Positions 1 to 8,276 of a stretch of 64,000 nucleotides of DNA are shown here, in pieces; position 1 is the stretch's first letter; the number at the start of each line of letters is the position of its first letter. The notes beneath the pieces were generated by a model. It was not told the DNA's origin, searched no databases, and was given only the letters and a program-made list of their open reading frames with translations. The stretch is from Aeromicrobium camelliae. Lineage in GTDB: Bacteria > Actinomycetota > Actinomycetes > Propionibacteriales > Nocardioidaceae. The translations under genes and the position numbers were made by a program. The stretch is taken from the NCBI RefSeq assembly GCF_003850045.1, contig NZ_RQJX01000003.1, forward strand, positions 124,001-188,000. The letters run 5' to 3'.

Positions 1-1481
1 ACGACCGCGTCGGTCGTGATCTGCTCGCCGACCATCTCGCCGGTGACCCGGCCGTGCCGCACGACGACGACGCGGTCGCAGACGAGCGGCAGCTCCTCGA
101 GCTCGCCGGACACGAACACCACGGCGGCGCCGTCGTCGGCCAGCTCCCGGATGAGCCGGTAGATCTCCTCCTTGGCCTGGACGTCGACGCCGCGAGTGGG
201 CTCGTCCAGGAGCAGCACCCGGCTGCCGGCGTGCAGCCACCGGCCGATCACGGCCTTCTGCTGGTTCCCTCCGCTGAGGTTGACGATGGGGGTCGTCGAA
301 CGCGCGGTCGCGATCGACAACCGGTCGATGAGTCGCGCGGCCGCCGCGCGCAGACGCTCCCAGCGGATGGTGGGTCCGTCGCTGACCTGGCGGTAGTCGG
401 CGAGGGCGAGGTTCTCGTCCACCCCGAGCAGCGGGACGATCGCGCTGCTCTTGCGATCCTCCGGGGTCATGCCGATGCCGAGACTCTTCATGCCGCGCGG
501 CGTGACCGAGGTGATCGGCGTACCGTCGACCCACACTTCTCCGGAGTCGATCGGGTCGAAACCGGCGATCGCGCGCAGCGTCTCGCTGCGGCCCGAACCC
601 ATCAGCCCGGCGAGTCCCACGACCTCACCGGGGTACACGTCGAAGCTCACGTCCTCGACCTTGCGACCGGCCGCGAGGTTGCGGACGCTGAGGCGGGGCG
701 TCGCGTCGCGGTCGACGCTGCGGGTCGCCGGCCGGTCCTGCTCCTGCACCGCGTCACCGAGCATGAGTTCGACGACCCGACGCGTGGAGACGTCCTCCAG
801 GTCGACCGTCTCGATGACGCGGCCGTCGCGCATGACCGTGGCGCTCGTCGCCACCTGCCGGATCTCGTCGAGACGGTGGCTGACGTAGATGACGGCGACG
901 CCGGTCTCGGCGACCCGCCGCACCGTCGCGAGTACGACCGCCACCTCACCGGCGGCCAACGCACTGGTCGGCTCGTCGAGGATGAGCAGCCGTGGTGCCC
1001 GGCGTACGGCCCGGCAGATCTCCACGAGCTGCTGCTCCGCGATCGGCAGGTCCTCCACGAGCGCGTCGGGATCGATCGCGAGATCGAGTTCGCTCAGCAC
1101 TTCGGCGGCGCCGCGCCGCATGGCCGCGAAGTCGACGCGGCCGCCCGTCATGGGCCAGGCGCCCAGGAACATGTTCTCGGCCACGGTCATCTGCGGGACG
1201 AGGCTCAGTTCCTGGTGCACCGTCTCGACGCCGAGTTCCGCCGCGCGACGAACCCCGCCGTCGAGCGGCTGCCCGGCGATCTGCACGGTGCCGCGGTCGG
1301 CGGTCTCGACGCCGGCGAGCAGCCGGATCAGCGTCGACTTGCCGGCGCCGTTGCGGCCGAGCAGGGCGCGGACCTCGCCGCCGCGGATCGTGACGTCCGC
1401 GTCGGTCAGCGCCTTCACCCCGGCGTAGTGCTTCGTGAGTCCGCGGACGTCCGCGACCACGGTGTCGGTCTGTGTCTGCAC
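1..1481 (-). CDS. Sugar ABC transporter ATP-binding protein (MglA/RbsA-type double ATPase), 3' end cut by window edge
   Basis: Energises uptake of a monosaccharide-like ligand at the inner face of the membrane. I chose GTG at 1481 because GAGGAAG lies just upstream; 493 residues are visible and the family is about 500, so only a few C-terminal residues are missing. Two nucleotide-binding domains follow each other. The first has Walker A GRNGAGKST (residues 42-50), signature IAEQQLVEI and Walker B LLILDEPTSAL. The second has the altered loop GLMGSGRSE, signature LSGGNQQK and LLLDEPTRGVD. The degenerate second Walker A is usual for this family. The gene lies 45 nt downstream of the binding-protein gene, so they form one operon; a permease gene probably lies beyond the left edge. 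Substrate cannot be read from the sequence. Confidence 0.93.
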   Translation of the reverse strand, partial: MQTQTDTVVADVRGLTKHYAGVKALTDADVTIRGGEVRALLGRNGAGKSTLIRLLAGVETADRGTVQIAGQPLDGGVRRAAELGVETVHQELSLVPQMTVAENMFLGAWPMTGGRVDFAAMRRGAAEVLSELDLAIDPDALVEDLPIAEQQLVEICRAVRRAPRLLILDEPTSALAAGEVAVVLATVRRVAETGVAVIYVSHRLDEIRQVATSATVMRDGRVIETVDLEDVSTRRVVELMLGDAVQEQDRPATRSVDRDATPRLSVRNLAAGRKVEDVSFDVYPGEVVGLAGLMGSGRSETLRAIAGFDPIDSGEVWVDGTPITSVTPRGMKSLGIGMTPEDRKSSAIVPLLGVDENLALADYRQVSDGPTIRWERLRAAAARLIDRLSIATARSTTPIVNLSGGNQQKAVIGRWLHAGSRVLLLDEPTRGVDVQAKEEIYRLIRELADDGAAVVFVSGELEELPLVCDRVVVVRHGRVTGEMVGEQITTDAV

Positions 1482-1526
1482 GTCATCTTCCTCGCGTGTG
1501 GGAACGGGTGGGTGAGCCGCTGGTCA

Positions 1527-2513
1527 TCACGGGATCCCGTCCGGGTGGGTCTCGATCCAGTCCGCACCCGATGCGGCCGTCGCGTATTCGTCGATGGGCG
1601 CCGGGATCACGAGTTCGTCCGGCTCCTCGCCCGCGAGGATCTGCATGGCGGTCTGGGCGGCGAGCTCTCCGACCTTGATGCCCGAGATGTCGGTGACGCC
1701 CTTGAGGATCGCGTTGTCCTCGAGCATCTGCGCGGCCTGCGTGCTCATGTCACCGCCGAACACCACGGTCTGGCCCTCCAGGCCTCGCGAGCGGATCGCG
1801 CGCACGGCGCCGATCATCTGAGATCCGGCTTCGCCGTAGAACGCGTCGACATCGGGATGCGCGGTGATGATCTGCTCGGCACGCTCCACCGCGGCATCGA
1901 GCGTCAGGCCCTCCTGGTTGGCGACGATCTGCGCACCGGGCACCCGCTCCAGCAGAGCCGCCTCGAATCCCTCGCGGCGCTGGATGCAGACCTCGAACTG
2001 CTCGCAGTTGATGACCGCCACCTTCGGGTCGGCGATCCCCTGCTCCAGGAAGTAGTCCCCCATCTGGCGGCCGGACGCGGCACCGAACTCCGTGGGGTCG
2101 CCGAGGATGTAGCCGGAGACGTACTGTTCGGCGGCCTCGTCCTCGATGCAGGTGTTGTAGCAGATCACGGGCACGCCGTTCTCATGAGCGAGCCGGATCG
2201 CGGGGATGGACGCGGTGGCCGAAGCCGGCGACAGGATCAGCGCGTCGGCCTGCACCGAGGAGATGGTGTCGACGAACGTGCTCTCCCGGGAGGCGTCGGA
2301 CTGGATGTTCGTCGCGATGAGCTGCGGCTCGCGCGCCCCGTCGGCGAAGGTCGCCTCGAGACCGCGCTGGACGCCCGCGTAATAACCCTCCGCGTTGAGG
2401 TACACGACGCCGATCCGGCCGTCGGCGCCCACTTGCTGACCGCACGCCGCGAGCAGCGTCAGCGAGAGCAGGGCGAATCCTGCGGTGAAGGTCTTCTTCA
2501 TGGTTGCGCGCAT
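1527..2513 (-). CDS. Sugar ABC transporter substrate-binding lipoprotein
   Basis: Extracellular lipoprotein that captures ligand and delivers it to the ABC permease. I place the start at ATG 2513 (MRATMKK), 4 nt after GAGGAC; an in-frame ATG at 2570 would put 19 charged residues before the signal peptide. The lipobox LTLLAACG places the lipidated Cys at residue 24. The rest (328 aa) has the type I periplasmic-binding fold of the RbsB group: IGVVYLNAEGYYAGVQRG at the N-terminus, DALILSPAS in the hinge region, and VDAFYGEAGSQMIGAVRA. Two Cys-containing stretches (CYNTCIEDE, INCEQFEVCIQRR) are unusual for the group and might form disulfides outside the cell (inference). It is first in the operon and sits directly below the AT-rich palindrome at 2585-2601. 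Confidence 0.92.
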   Translation of the reverse strand: MRATMKKTFTAGFALLSLTLLAACGQQVGADGRIGVVYLNAEGYYAGVQRGLEATFADGAREPQLIATNIQSDASRESTFVDTISSVQADALILSPASATASIPAIRLAHENGVPVICYNTCIEDEAAEQYVSGYILGDPTEFGAASGRQMGDYFLEQGIADPKVAVINCEQFEVCIQRREGFEAALLERVPGAQIVANQEGLTLDAAVERAEQIITAHPDVDAFYGEAGSQMIGAVRAIRSRGLEGQTVVFGGDMSTQAAQMLEDNAILKGVTDISGIKVGELAAQTAMQILAGEEPDELVIPAPIDEYATAASGADWIETHPDGIP

Positions 2514-2584
2514 GTGTCCTCGTCGTGTCACCCGGTGCTTCGTACGCCGGTCCAGTGTGACCGTGGACACGACGCGCTGTCAAT

Positions 2585-2601
2585 ATTAATTACTAATTAA
2601 T
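2585..2601. promoter_or_regulatory. AT-rich palindromic operator upstream of the sugar transporter operon
   Basis: ATTAATTA-C-TAATTAAT is a perfect 8-bp inverted repeat with a one-base centre. It extends to about 23 bp (2582-2604) with one mismatch. An AT-only block this long stands out in DNA near 70% GC. It lies 72 bp before the binding-protein start, between divergent genes, so a repressor bound here could control the transporter. TTAATTA-type sites suit ROK-like sugar regulators, but no regulator gene is in view; that part is inference. Confidence 0.7.
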
Positions 2602-2675
2602 GTTTTGTTCCACGACGGCTGCGGGAGGATCGCCCGCGATACCAGCGAGCGGGACCCCTCTCTAGACTCGGTGCC

Positions 2676-3983
2676 ATGAAGATCTCGGTGATCGGATGCG
2701 GGTACCTGGGTGCTGTGCACGCTGCGTGCATGGCGAAGCTCGGGCACGAAGTCGTGGGCGTCGACGTCGACGACCGCAAGATCGCGTCGCTGACGCGCGG
2801 CGAGGCGCCGTTCTTCGAACCGGGACTTCCCGAGATCCTCGACGAGGCGATGGCGAGCGGCCGCCTCACCTTCACGACCGACCTCAGTGAGGTCGCGGGT
2901 GCGGCGGTGCACTTCGTGTGCGTCGGCACGCCGCAGAAGCAGGGCGAGTTCGCCGCCGATCTGACCTACGTGGACGCGGCTTTCAGCTCGCTCCTCGCGC
3001 ACCTCGCGCCGGGTGACGTGGTGGTCGGCAAGTCCACCGTTCCCGTCGGCACCGCAGAGCGACTCGCCGCCGACCTCGAGCCCACGGGAGCCACGCTCGT
3101 CTGGAACCCGGAGTTCCTGCGCGAGGGCTTCGCGGTCAAGGACACGCTCCACCCTGACCGTGTCGTCTACGGCATCCCGGAGTCGGACGCCGGACAGCGC
3201 GCTGCGGCCCTGCTCGACGAGGTGTACGCCGCGCCGCTCGCCGAAGGCACGCCGCGCATCGTCACCGACTACGCGACCGCGCAGCTGGTGAAGGTCGCCG
3301 CGAACAGCTTCCTCGCCACCAAGATCTCGTTCATCAACGCCATGGCCGAGCTGTGCGAGGCCACCGGCGCCGACGTCACGGCCCTGGCCGACGCGATCGG
3401 GCACGACGCCCGTATCGGCCGCCGGTTCCTCAACGCCGGCCTCGGCTTCGGCGGCGGGTGCCTGCCCAAGGACATCCGCGCCTTCATGGCCCGCGCGGGC
3501 GAGCTGGGCGTCGACCAGGCGCTCTCGTTCCTGCGTGAGGTCGACGCGATCAACCTCCGCCGCCGCGTGCGCATGGTCGACCTCGCCCGCGAGGAGTGCG
3601 GCGGGTCGATCGTCGGCCGGCGCGTCGCCGTCCTGGGCGCGGCCTTCAAGCCCAACAGCGACGACATCCGCGACTCCCCGGCGCTCAACGTCGCCGAGCA
3701 GATGCACTTGCAGGGCGCGGTCGTCACGGTGACCGACCCCGAGGCCGTCACGAACGCCAAGGAGAAGGCACCGCACCTGCACTACGCCGACACGCTCGAA
3801 GCGGCGGTCGAGGGGGCCGAGCTGGTGCTGCTGCTCACCGAGTGGGAGCAGTACGTGTCGCTCGACCCGGACTACCTCGCCGGACTCGTCGCCGACAAGC
3901 GGATTCTGGACGGCCGCAACGTGCTCGACCCGGCGCGGTGGCGGGACGCCGGCTGGACCTACCGCGCGCTGGGCCGACACTGA
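2676..3983 (+). CDS. ugd: UDP-glucose 6-dehydrogenase
   Basis: Oxidises UDP-glucose to UDP-glucuronate with two NAD+ per turnover, supplying uronic acid for cell-surface polysaccharide. The 435-aa length is normal. The N-terminal Rossmann motif is VIGCGYLGAVHAA (residues 5-17), followed by VGTPQKQGEFAADLTYV. The loop NPEFLREGFAVKD covers 144-156, and the helix AQLVKVAANSFLATKISFIN includes the conserved Lys206. The catalytic Cys262 sits in GFGGGCLPKD. The C-terminal NAD-binding half contains AAFKPNSDDIRDSPA. There is no ribosome-binding site; a TAGACT -10 box ends 7 nt before ATG, so the message is probably leaderless. It is a single-gene unit, divergent from the sugar transporter. Confidence 0.96.
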   Translation: MKISVIGCGYLGAVHAACMAKLGHEVVGVDVDDRKIASLTRGEAPFFEPGLPEILDEAMASGRLTFTTDLSEVAGAAVHFVCVGTPQKQGEFAADLTYVDAAFSSLLAHLAPGDVVVGKSTVPVGTAERLAADLEPTGATLVWNPEFLREGFAVKDTLHPDRVVYGIPESDAGQRAAALLDEVYAAPLAEGTPRIVTDYATAQLVKVAANSFLATKISFINAMAELCEATGADVTALADAIGHDARIGRRFLNAGLGFGGGCLPKDIRAFMARAGELGVDQALSFLREVDAINLRRRVRMVDLAREECGGSIVGRRVAVLGAAFKPNSDDIRDSPALNVAEQMHLQGAVVTVTDPEAVTNAKEKAPHLHYADTLEAAVEGAELVLLLTEWEQYVSLDPDYLAGLVADKRILDGRNVLDPARWRDAGWTYRALGRH

Positions 3984-4024
3984 CGGAGCGCCTCAGACTC
4001 CTACCGCCCGGATAGACTCGCCCG

Positions 4025-4468
4025 GTGGCCGACGACTCCGATCCGCTCGCGCTCGAAGCGCAGGTGTGCTTCGCGCTCGCCGTGGCGTCCCGCAGCGTCG
4101 TCGCGGCCTACAAGCCGGTCCTCGAACCGCTCGGGCTCACACATCCGCAGTACCTCGTGATGCTCGCGCTGTGGCAGCACGACCGGCTAGGACTCACCGA
4201 ACTGAGCAGCACCCTGGCGCTCGATCCCGGGACCGCCTCACCGCTGATCAAGCGGCTCGAGCAGAGGGGTTACGTCGAGCGGCTGCGCTCTGCGAACGAC
4301 GCGCGGTCCCTTGAGATCACGCTGACGGAGCAGGGCCGCGCTCTGCGGGAGCAGGCGTTGAGTGTCCCGCCGACGATGCTGGAACGGCTCGGCATGACCC
4401 TCGAGGATCTTGAGCGGACCAACGCGGTGTTGCGCTCGATCATCGACGGCGCGCAGCACGCGAACTGA
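4025..4468 (+). CDS. MarR-family regulator, OhrR-like (organic hydroperoxide sensor)
   Basis: Winged-helix repressor of 147 aa. The N-terminus carries CFALAVASRSVVAAYKPVLEPLGLTHPQYL, the pattern of OhrR, with the peroxide-reactive cysteine at residue 15, where Bacillus OhrR has it. The wing region is LALDPGTASPLIKRLEQRGYVERLRSANDARS. OhrR normally represses an Ohr peroxiredoxin; no ohr gene lies nearby, so its target is probably elsewhere. The GTG start follows TAGACT by 6 nt, again leaderless. It ends 2 nt before the end of the convergent membrane-protein gene. Confidence 0.87.
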   Translation: MADDSDPLALEAQVCFALAVASRSVVAAYKPVLEPLGLTHPQYLVMLALWQHDRLGLTELSSTLALDPGTASPLIKRLEQRGYVERLRSANDARSLEITLTEQGRALREQALSVPPTMLERLGMTLEDLERTNAVLRSIIDGAQHAN

Positions 4469-4470
4469 CC

Positions 4471-4803
4471 TCAGTGGAGAGTGAAGGGCGCCCACCAGGT
4501 GAGGTAGATGCCGATCGCCGTGGGCAGCAGGCCGACGGCGAGCCACACCACCGAGAACGGTGAGCGACCCAGGATCACGCGGGTGATGGCGGCGGTCAGC
4601 AGGCCTGCGAACGCGGTCAGGACGAGCATGAGGACCGCTTCGGGGTTCTTGCCGTCCTCCGCGACGTACTGCGCGAGGAGCGGGAGCGCGATCACGCCGT
4701 GAACGGCGATCGCCAGGAAGCCGACAGCGGTGACCCGGCGCCGGACCCGGTCGAGCGATTCGAGTTCGTCGGTGACGGACACCTCGACGGGGTCCTCGGC
4801 CAT
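4471..4803 (-). CDS. Small membrane protein, unknown function
   Basis: A 110-aa protein with an acidic N-terminus (about 25 residues) followed by three hydrophobic segments near residues 25-45, 57-78 and 85-105. No catalytic motif or family is recognised. GAGGAT lies about 7 nt before ATG 4803 and can serve as ribosome-binding site. The gene stands alone, convergent with the OhrR-like gene. It is probably a small integral membrane protein; nothing more can be said from sequence. Confidence 0.6.
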   Translation of the reverse strand: MAEDPVEVSVTDELESLDRVRRRVTAVGFLAIAVHGVIALPLLAQYVAEDGKNPEAVLMLVLTAFAGLLTAAITRVILGRSPFSVVWLAVGLLPTAIGIYLTWWAPFTLH

Positions 4804-4877
4804 GCTGCCATCCTCGGGGTCGACTGATGCTTAGCGTACCAAGCATCACCAATCAGGTCGGCGCCGCACGCTCGGGC

Positions 4878-5876
4878 TCAGGGTGCGGTGACCTTCGCGA
4901 GGAAGCTGTAGCTCTCGGTCAGGACCTGCTGCGCTTGGGCGTCGGAGAGATCGAACTGGAACTCGTGGAAGAGCCCCTTCGCCCAGTACGGCTTCACCTC
5001 GACGCCGAGTTTCTTCAGCGTGGCCGCGAACTCCTTGCCCTGAGCCGTAAGCGGATCATCGTCGCCAGCTGTCACCAGGGTGGACGGAAAACCGTCGGTC
5101 AGATGCGTGGTCACCGTGGCCTGCTCGACGCGCGGATCATCGAAGTCCTTGGTGCCCAGGTACGCCCAGCCGACGGTGCGGACGAACCACCCCATCGCGC
5201 CGGACGCCTTGAGCGCCTTCCGTGGATCGTAGGGACCGCTGTGCAGGAGCGCGCCCACGACCTGGTCCGGTGAGATGCTCGGCTCGACACCGACCTCCTT
5301 CGCGTAGCGCGCGTCGCCGAGCATGGCGACATACTGCGCGGCGATCTGGGCGCCGGCCGAGTCCCCCGCGAGCACGATCCGGTCGGTGTCGAGGCCGAGA
5401 TCGTCGGCGTTCTTCTCCAGCCACACGATGGCCTTGTCGGTCTGGCGCAGCGGGACCGGATAGTGCGTATCCGGGCCCAAGGAGTAGTCGATCCCGACGG
5501 CCGCATACCCCTTCGCGGCGAGCAGCTTGAGGTAGGGAGCGATGTCCGACTTGTCGCCCCCGATCCAACCGCCGCCGTGGACCCACACGATGACCGGCAA
5601 CGGCTCGGAACCGCGCTCGCGCGGGGTCCAGACGTCGAGCGTCTCGTCGTCACCCTCGCCGTAGGCGAGGTCGGTGCGGCCGGTGGACTCCTTATCCGCC
5701 TCCGCAGCATGCTTCTCGTCGACCTTGCCGACCGACGACATCCGGAACAGCAGGTCGATCGCGATGACGCTGGGGCGAGGACTGAACTGAGCCCAGATCA
5801 CGACGGCGACGATCAGCGCCAGGACAGCGATCAGGAACCGCAGAATCCAGCGTCCGACGACGCGCAGCACGCTCAT
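4878..5876 (-). CDS. Membrane-anchored alpha/beta hydrolase (HSL/acetyl-esterase type)
   Basis: Carboxylesterase-like protein of 332 aa. Residues 8-30 form an N-terminal membrane anchor without a clear cleavage site. The oxyanion motif HGGGW spans residues 100-104, as in the hormone-sensitive lipase group. The nucleophile elbow GDSAG has Ser173. The acid is probably in TAGDDDPLT and the histidine in LFHEFQF near the C-terminus. The catalytic domain should face outward, so a secreted ester or acyl-glycerol substrate is likely (inference). A TACGCT box lies 8 nt before the start. The next gene downstream is the convergent small membrane protein. Confidence 0.87.
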   Translation of the reverse strand: MSVLRVVGRWILRFLIAVLALIVAVVIWAQFSPRPSVIAIDLLFRMSSVGKVDEKHAAEADKESTGRTDLAYGEGDDETLDVWTPRERGSEPLPVIVWVHGGGWIGGDKSDIAPYLKLLAAKGYAAVGIDYSLGPDTHYPVPLRQTDKAIVWLEKNADDLGLDTDRIVLAGDSAGAQIAAQYVAMLGDARYAKEVGVEPSISPDQVVGALLHSGPYDPRKALKASGAMGWFVRTVGWAYLGTKDFDDPRVEQATVTTHLTDGFPSTLVTAGDDDPLTAQGKEFAATLKKLGVEVKPYWAKGLFHEFQFDLSDAQAQQVLTESYSFLAKVTAP

Positions 5877-5912
5877 GGCAGGTGAGCGTAGCGGTCAGAA
5901 GAGTCCGAAAGC

Positions 5913-7055
5913 TCAGAGCCCCAGACCGCGCCCCACGATCTCCTTCATGATCTCGGTGGTGCCGCCGTAGATCGTCTGGATGCGCGAGTCGAGGAACGCC
6001 TTCGAGATGGGGTACTCGGACATGTAGCCGTAGCCGCCGTGCAGCTGCAGACACCGGTCGGCTGTCTTGGTCTGCAGTTCGGTGGTCCACCACTTGCCCA
6101 TCGCCGCGTCCTCGACGGTGAGCTTGCCCGCGTTGAGCAGTTCGATCGAGCGGTCGACGAAGACCTGGGCGATCTGCTGCTCGGTCTCGAGCTCGGCCAT
6201 GAGGAATCGCGTGTTCTGGAACGTGCCGATGGGACGACCGAACGCGTCGCGGTTCTTGACGTAGTCGAGCGTCATGTCGAGCATCGACCGGCACGCGGCG
6301 GCGGCCACCACGGAGATCGTCAACCGCTCCTGCGGCAGCTTCTCCATGAGATAGATGAAGCCGTGCCCCTCCTGGCCGAGCAGGTTCTCGCGCGGGACGC
6401 GCACGTTGTCGAAGAACAGCTCCGCCGTGTCCTGGGCCTTGAGGCCGATCTTGTCGAGATTGCGGCCCCGCTCGAAGCCCTCCATCCCCCGCTCGACCGC
6501 GATGAGCGAGACGCCCATGGCACCGGCGTCCGGGTCGGTCTTGCAGGCGACGAGGACGAGGTCGGCGAGGATGCCATTGGAGATGAACGTCTTCGAGCCA
6601 TTGAGCACGTAGTGGTCGCCATCGAGCTTCGCGGTGGTCTTGATGCCCTGGAGATCGGAGCCGGCGACCGGTTCGGACATCGCGATGGCGGTGATGAGCT
6701 CGCCGCTGCAGAACTGGGGAAGCCAGCGAGCCTTCTGCTCATCGCTCGCGTAGCTCAGCAGGTACGTCGAGACGAGGTCGGTGTGCAGGGCGAAGCCGAC
6801 GCCGCTGGCCCCGACCCGGGTCAGTTCCTCCTGGAGGATCGCGTTGTAGCGGAAGTCGCGGACGCCGCCGCCCCCGTACTCCTCGGGCATCATGAAGCCC
6901 AGCAGCCCGAGCTCGCCGGCTTTGAGCCAGAGCTCGCGCGGCACGATCGAGTCGGCCTCCCACTGTGCGTGATACGGCGCGATCTCCTTCTCGCAGAAGG
7001 CCCGGACGGTGGCCCGGAAGTCGTCGTGCTCGGCCTCGAAGATGGTGCGTTCCAT
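5913..7055 (-). CDS. Acyl-CoA dehydrogenase
   Basis: FAD enzyme that introduces the alpha-beta double bond into acyl-CoA. At 380 aa it is a full-length family member. Signatures include AIAMSEPVAGSDLQGIKT (125-140), the substrate and flavin loop NGSKTFISNG (152-161), and GIGLxAQDTAEL-like sequence near 203-213. The C-terminal position that holds the catalytic Glu in short- and medium-chain enzymes reads YGGT here. The base is therefore more likely Glu243 in QERL, as in isovaleryl-CoA and long-chain dehydrogenases. The gene follows the CaiB/AMACR-type gene by 10 nt and shares its operator-controlled promoter. Confidence 0.94.
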   Translation of the reverse strand: MERTIFEAEHDDFRATVRAFCEKEIAPYHAQWEADSIVPRELWLKAGELGLLGFMMPEEYGGGGVRDFRYNAILQEELTRVGASGVGFALHTDLVSTYLLSYASDEQKARWLPQFCSGELITAIAMSEPVAGSDLQGIKTTAKLDGDHYVLNGSKTFISNGILADLVLVACKTDPDAGAMGVSLIAVERGMEGFERGRNLDKIGLKAQDTAELFFDNVRVPRENLLGQEGHGFIYLMEKLPQERLTISVVAAAACRSMLDMTLDYVKNRDAFGRPIGTFQNTRFLMAELETEQQIAQVFVDRSIELLNAGKLTVEDAAMGKWWTTELQTKTADRCLQLHGGYGYMSEYPISKAFLDSRIQTIYGGTTEIMKEIVGRGLGL

Positions 7056-7065
7056 GGCGGTGTCC

Positions 7066-8232
7066 TCAGTTCTGGACGGCGATGCCGTCTGCGATCAGCT
7101 CGTCGACGTCGTCGATGCCCCACGCGGCGAGCGCCTCGCGGGTCTGTGCTCCCGGGCGGGCCGGAGGCGTGGTCAAGGTGGCCGGCGTGGCGGAGAACCG
7201 CGGTGCCGGGGCGGGCTGCATGAGCCCCTCGTGTTCGACGTACGTGCCGCGCGCCGCGTTGTGCGGGTGCTGCGGCGCCTCGTCGAGCGGCAGCACGGGC
7301 GCGACGCAGGCGTCCGTGGGCGCGAAGATCTCGGTCCATTCGGCTTGTGTCTTGGTGACGAACACGGCCGCGAGTCGCTCGCGCAGCGCTCCCCACTGCG
7401 CGATGTCGTTGCGGTCCGGCAGGCCGTCGACCCCGTGTTCGGCGAGCGTGGCCTCCATTGCGGCCCAGAACTGCGGTTCCAAGCCACCCACGCTCATCCA
7501 GCGTCCGTCGGCGGTCTCGTAGACGTCGTAGAACGGGGCGCCGGTGTCGAGCAGGTTGGTGCCGCGCGGACTGCTCCAACCTCCCGACTGCTGCATCGAC
7601 ACGATCATCGACAGCAGATGCGCGACACCGTCGGTGATGGCGGCGTCGACGACCTGTCCCTCGCCCGTGCTTCGCGCGTGGGTGAGCCCGGCGAGGACGC
7701 CCGCGACGAGGTACAGCGCCCCGCCGCCGAAGTCCCCGAGCAGGTTGAGCGGCACCTGCGGCGGGCCGCCGGCTCGGCCGATCGGATCGAGTCCACCGGC
7801 GACCGCGATGTAGTTGATGTCGTGCCCGGCGGTGGACGCGAGCGGCCCCTCCTGTCCCCAGCCGGTCATGCGTCCGTAGACGAGGCGGGGGTTGCGCGCA
7901 TGGCACTGCTCGGGCCCGATCCCGAGCCGCTCGGCGACGCCGGGCCGGAAACCCTCGATGAGGATGTCCGCCCGCTCCACGAGCCGCAGCACGGTGTCGC
8001 GACCGCGCTCGGACTTGAGATCCAGCGCCACGCTCGGACGGCCTCGGCCGAGGATGTCGCGCTCGGGAGGCGCGACTTGCAGCGCTCCTCCGCCGGGCCG
8101 GTCGATGCGCACCACGTCGGCGCCGAGATCGGCGAGCATCATGGCGGCGAACGGGCCCGGTCCGATGCCGACGAGCTCGACGACGCGGACGCCGTGGAGA
8201 GGCCCGGAAGGCGTGGTCGAGGTCACGGTCAC
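7066..8232 (-). CDS. CaiB/BaiF family III CoA-transferase, alpha-methylacyl-CoA racemase type
   Basis: A 388-aa member of the family III group. The N-terminus PLHGVRVVELVGIGPGPFAAMMLADLGADVVRID is typical. GHDINYIA and LLGDFGGG place His137 and Asp167 thirty residues apart, the spacing of the catalytic pair His126/Asp156 in mycobacterial alpha-methylacyl-CoA racemase. The role is therefore more likely racemisation of 2-methyl-branched acyl-CoA before the downstream dehydrogenase than CoA transfer. Start: GTG 8232 lies directly after the palindrome, and TACTGT precedes it by 7 nt. An alternative GTG at 8280 overlaps the stop of the SGNH gene but would encode the operator as protein. It forms an operon with the acyl-CoA dehydrogenase. 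Confidence 0.9.
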   Translation of the reverse strand: MTVTSTTPSGPLHGVRVVELVGIGPGPFAAMMLADLGADVVRIDRPGGGALQVAPPERDILGRGRPSVALDLKSERGRDTVLRLVERADILIEGFRPGVAERLGIGPEQCHARNPRLVYGRMTGWGQEGPLASTAGHDINYIAVAGGLDPIGRAGGPPQVPLNLLGDFGGGALYLVAGVLAGLTHARSTGEGQVVDAAITDGVAHLLSMIVSMQQSGGWSSPRGTNLLDTGAPFYDVYETADGRWMSVGGLEPQFWAAMEATLAEHGVDGLPDRNDIAQWGALRERLAAVFVTKTQAEWTEIFAPTDACVAPVLPLDEAPQHPHNAARGTYVEHEGLMQPAPAPRFSATPATLTTPPARPGAQTREALAAWGIDDVDELIADGIAVQN

Positions 8233-8259
8233 GATAGTGACAGTAACACTGTCACTATC
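8233..8259. promoter_or_regulatory. 27-bp perfect palindromic operator of the racemase/dehydrogenase operon
   Basis: GATAGTGACAGT and its exact reverse complement ACTGTCACTATC flank a 3-nt centre (AAC). The palindrome touches the GTG start at 8232 and covers the minus-strand TACTGT -10 box, so a bound repressor would block RNA polymerase. Its core TGACAGTAAC recurs over the promoter of the TetR gene at 32977, making that TetR a candidate ligand (inference). Confidence 0.85.
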
Positions 8260-8276
8260 GAAAGCCGAGGGCCGCG

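Noticed and set aside
54-2600. Very long open frames on the strand opposite the sugar transporter, SerA, copA and other genes
   Set aside because: Such frames arise in GC-rich DNA as antisense shadows. They lack family motifs and disagree with codon-position composition, while the opposite strand has full protein families.
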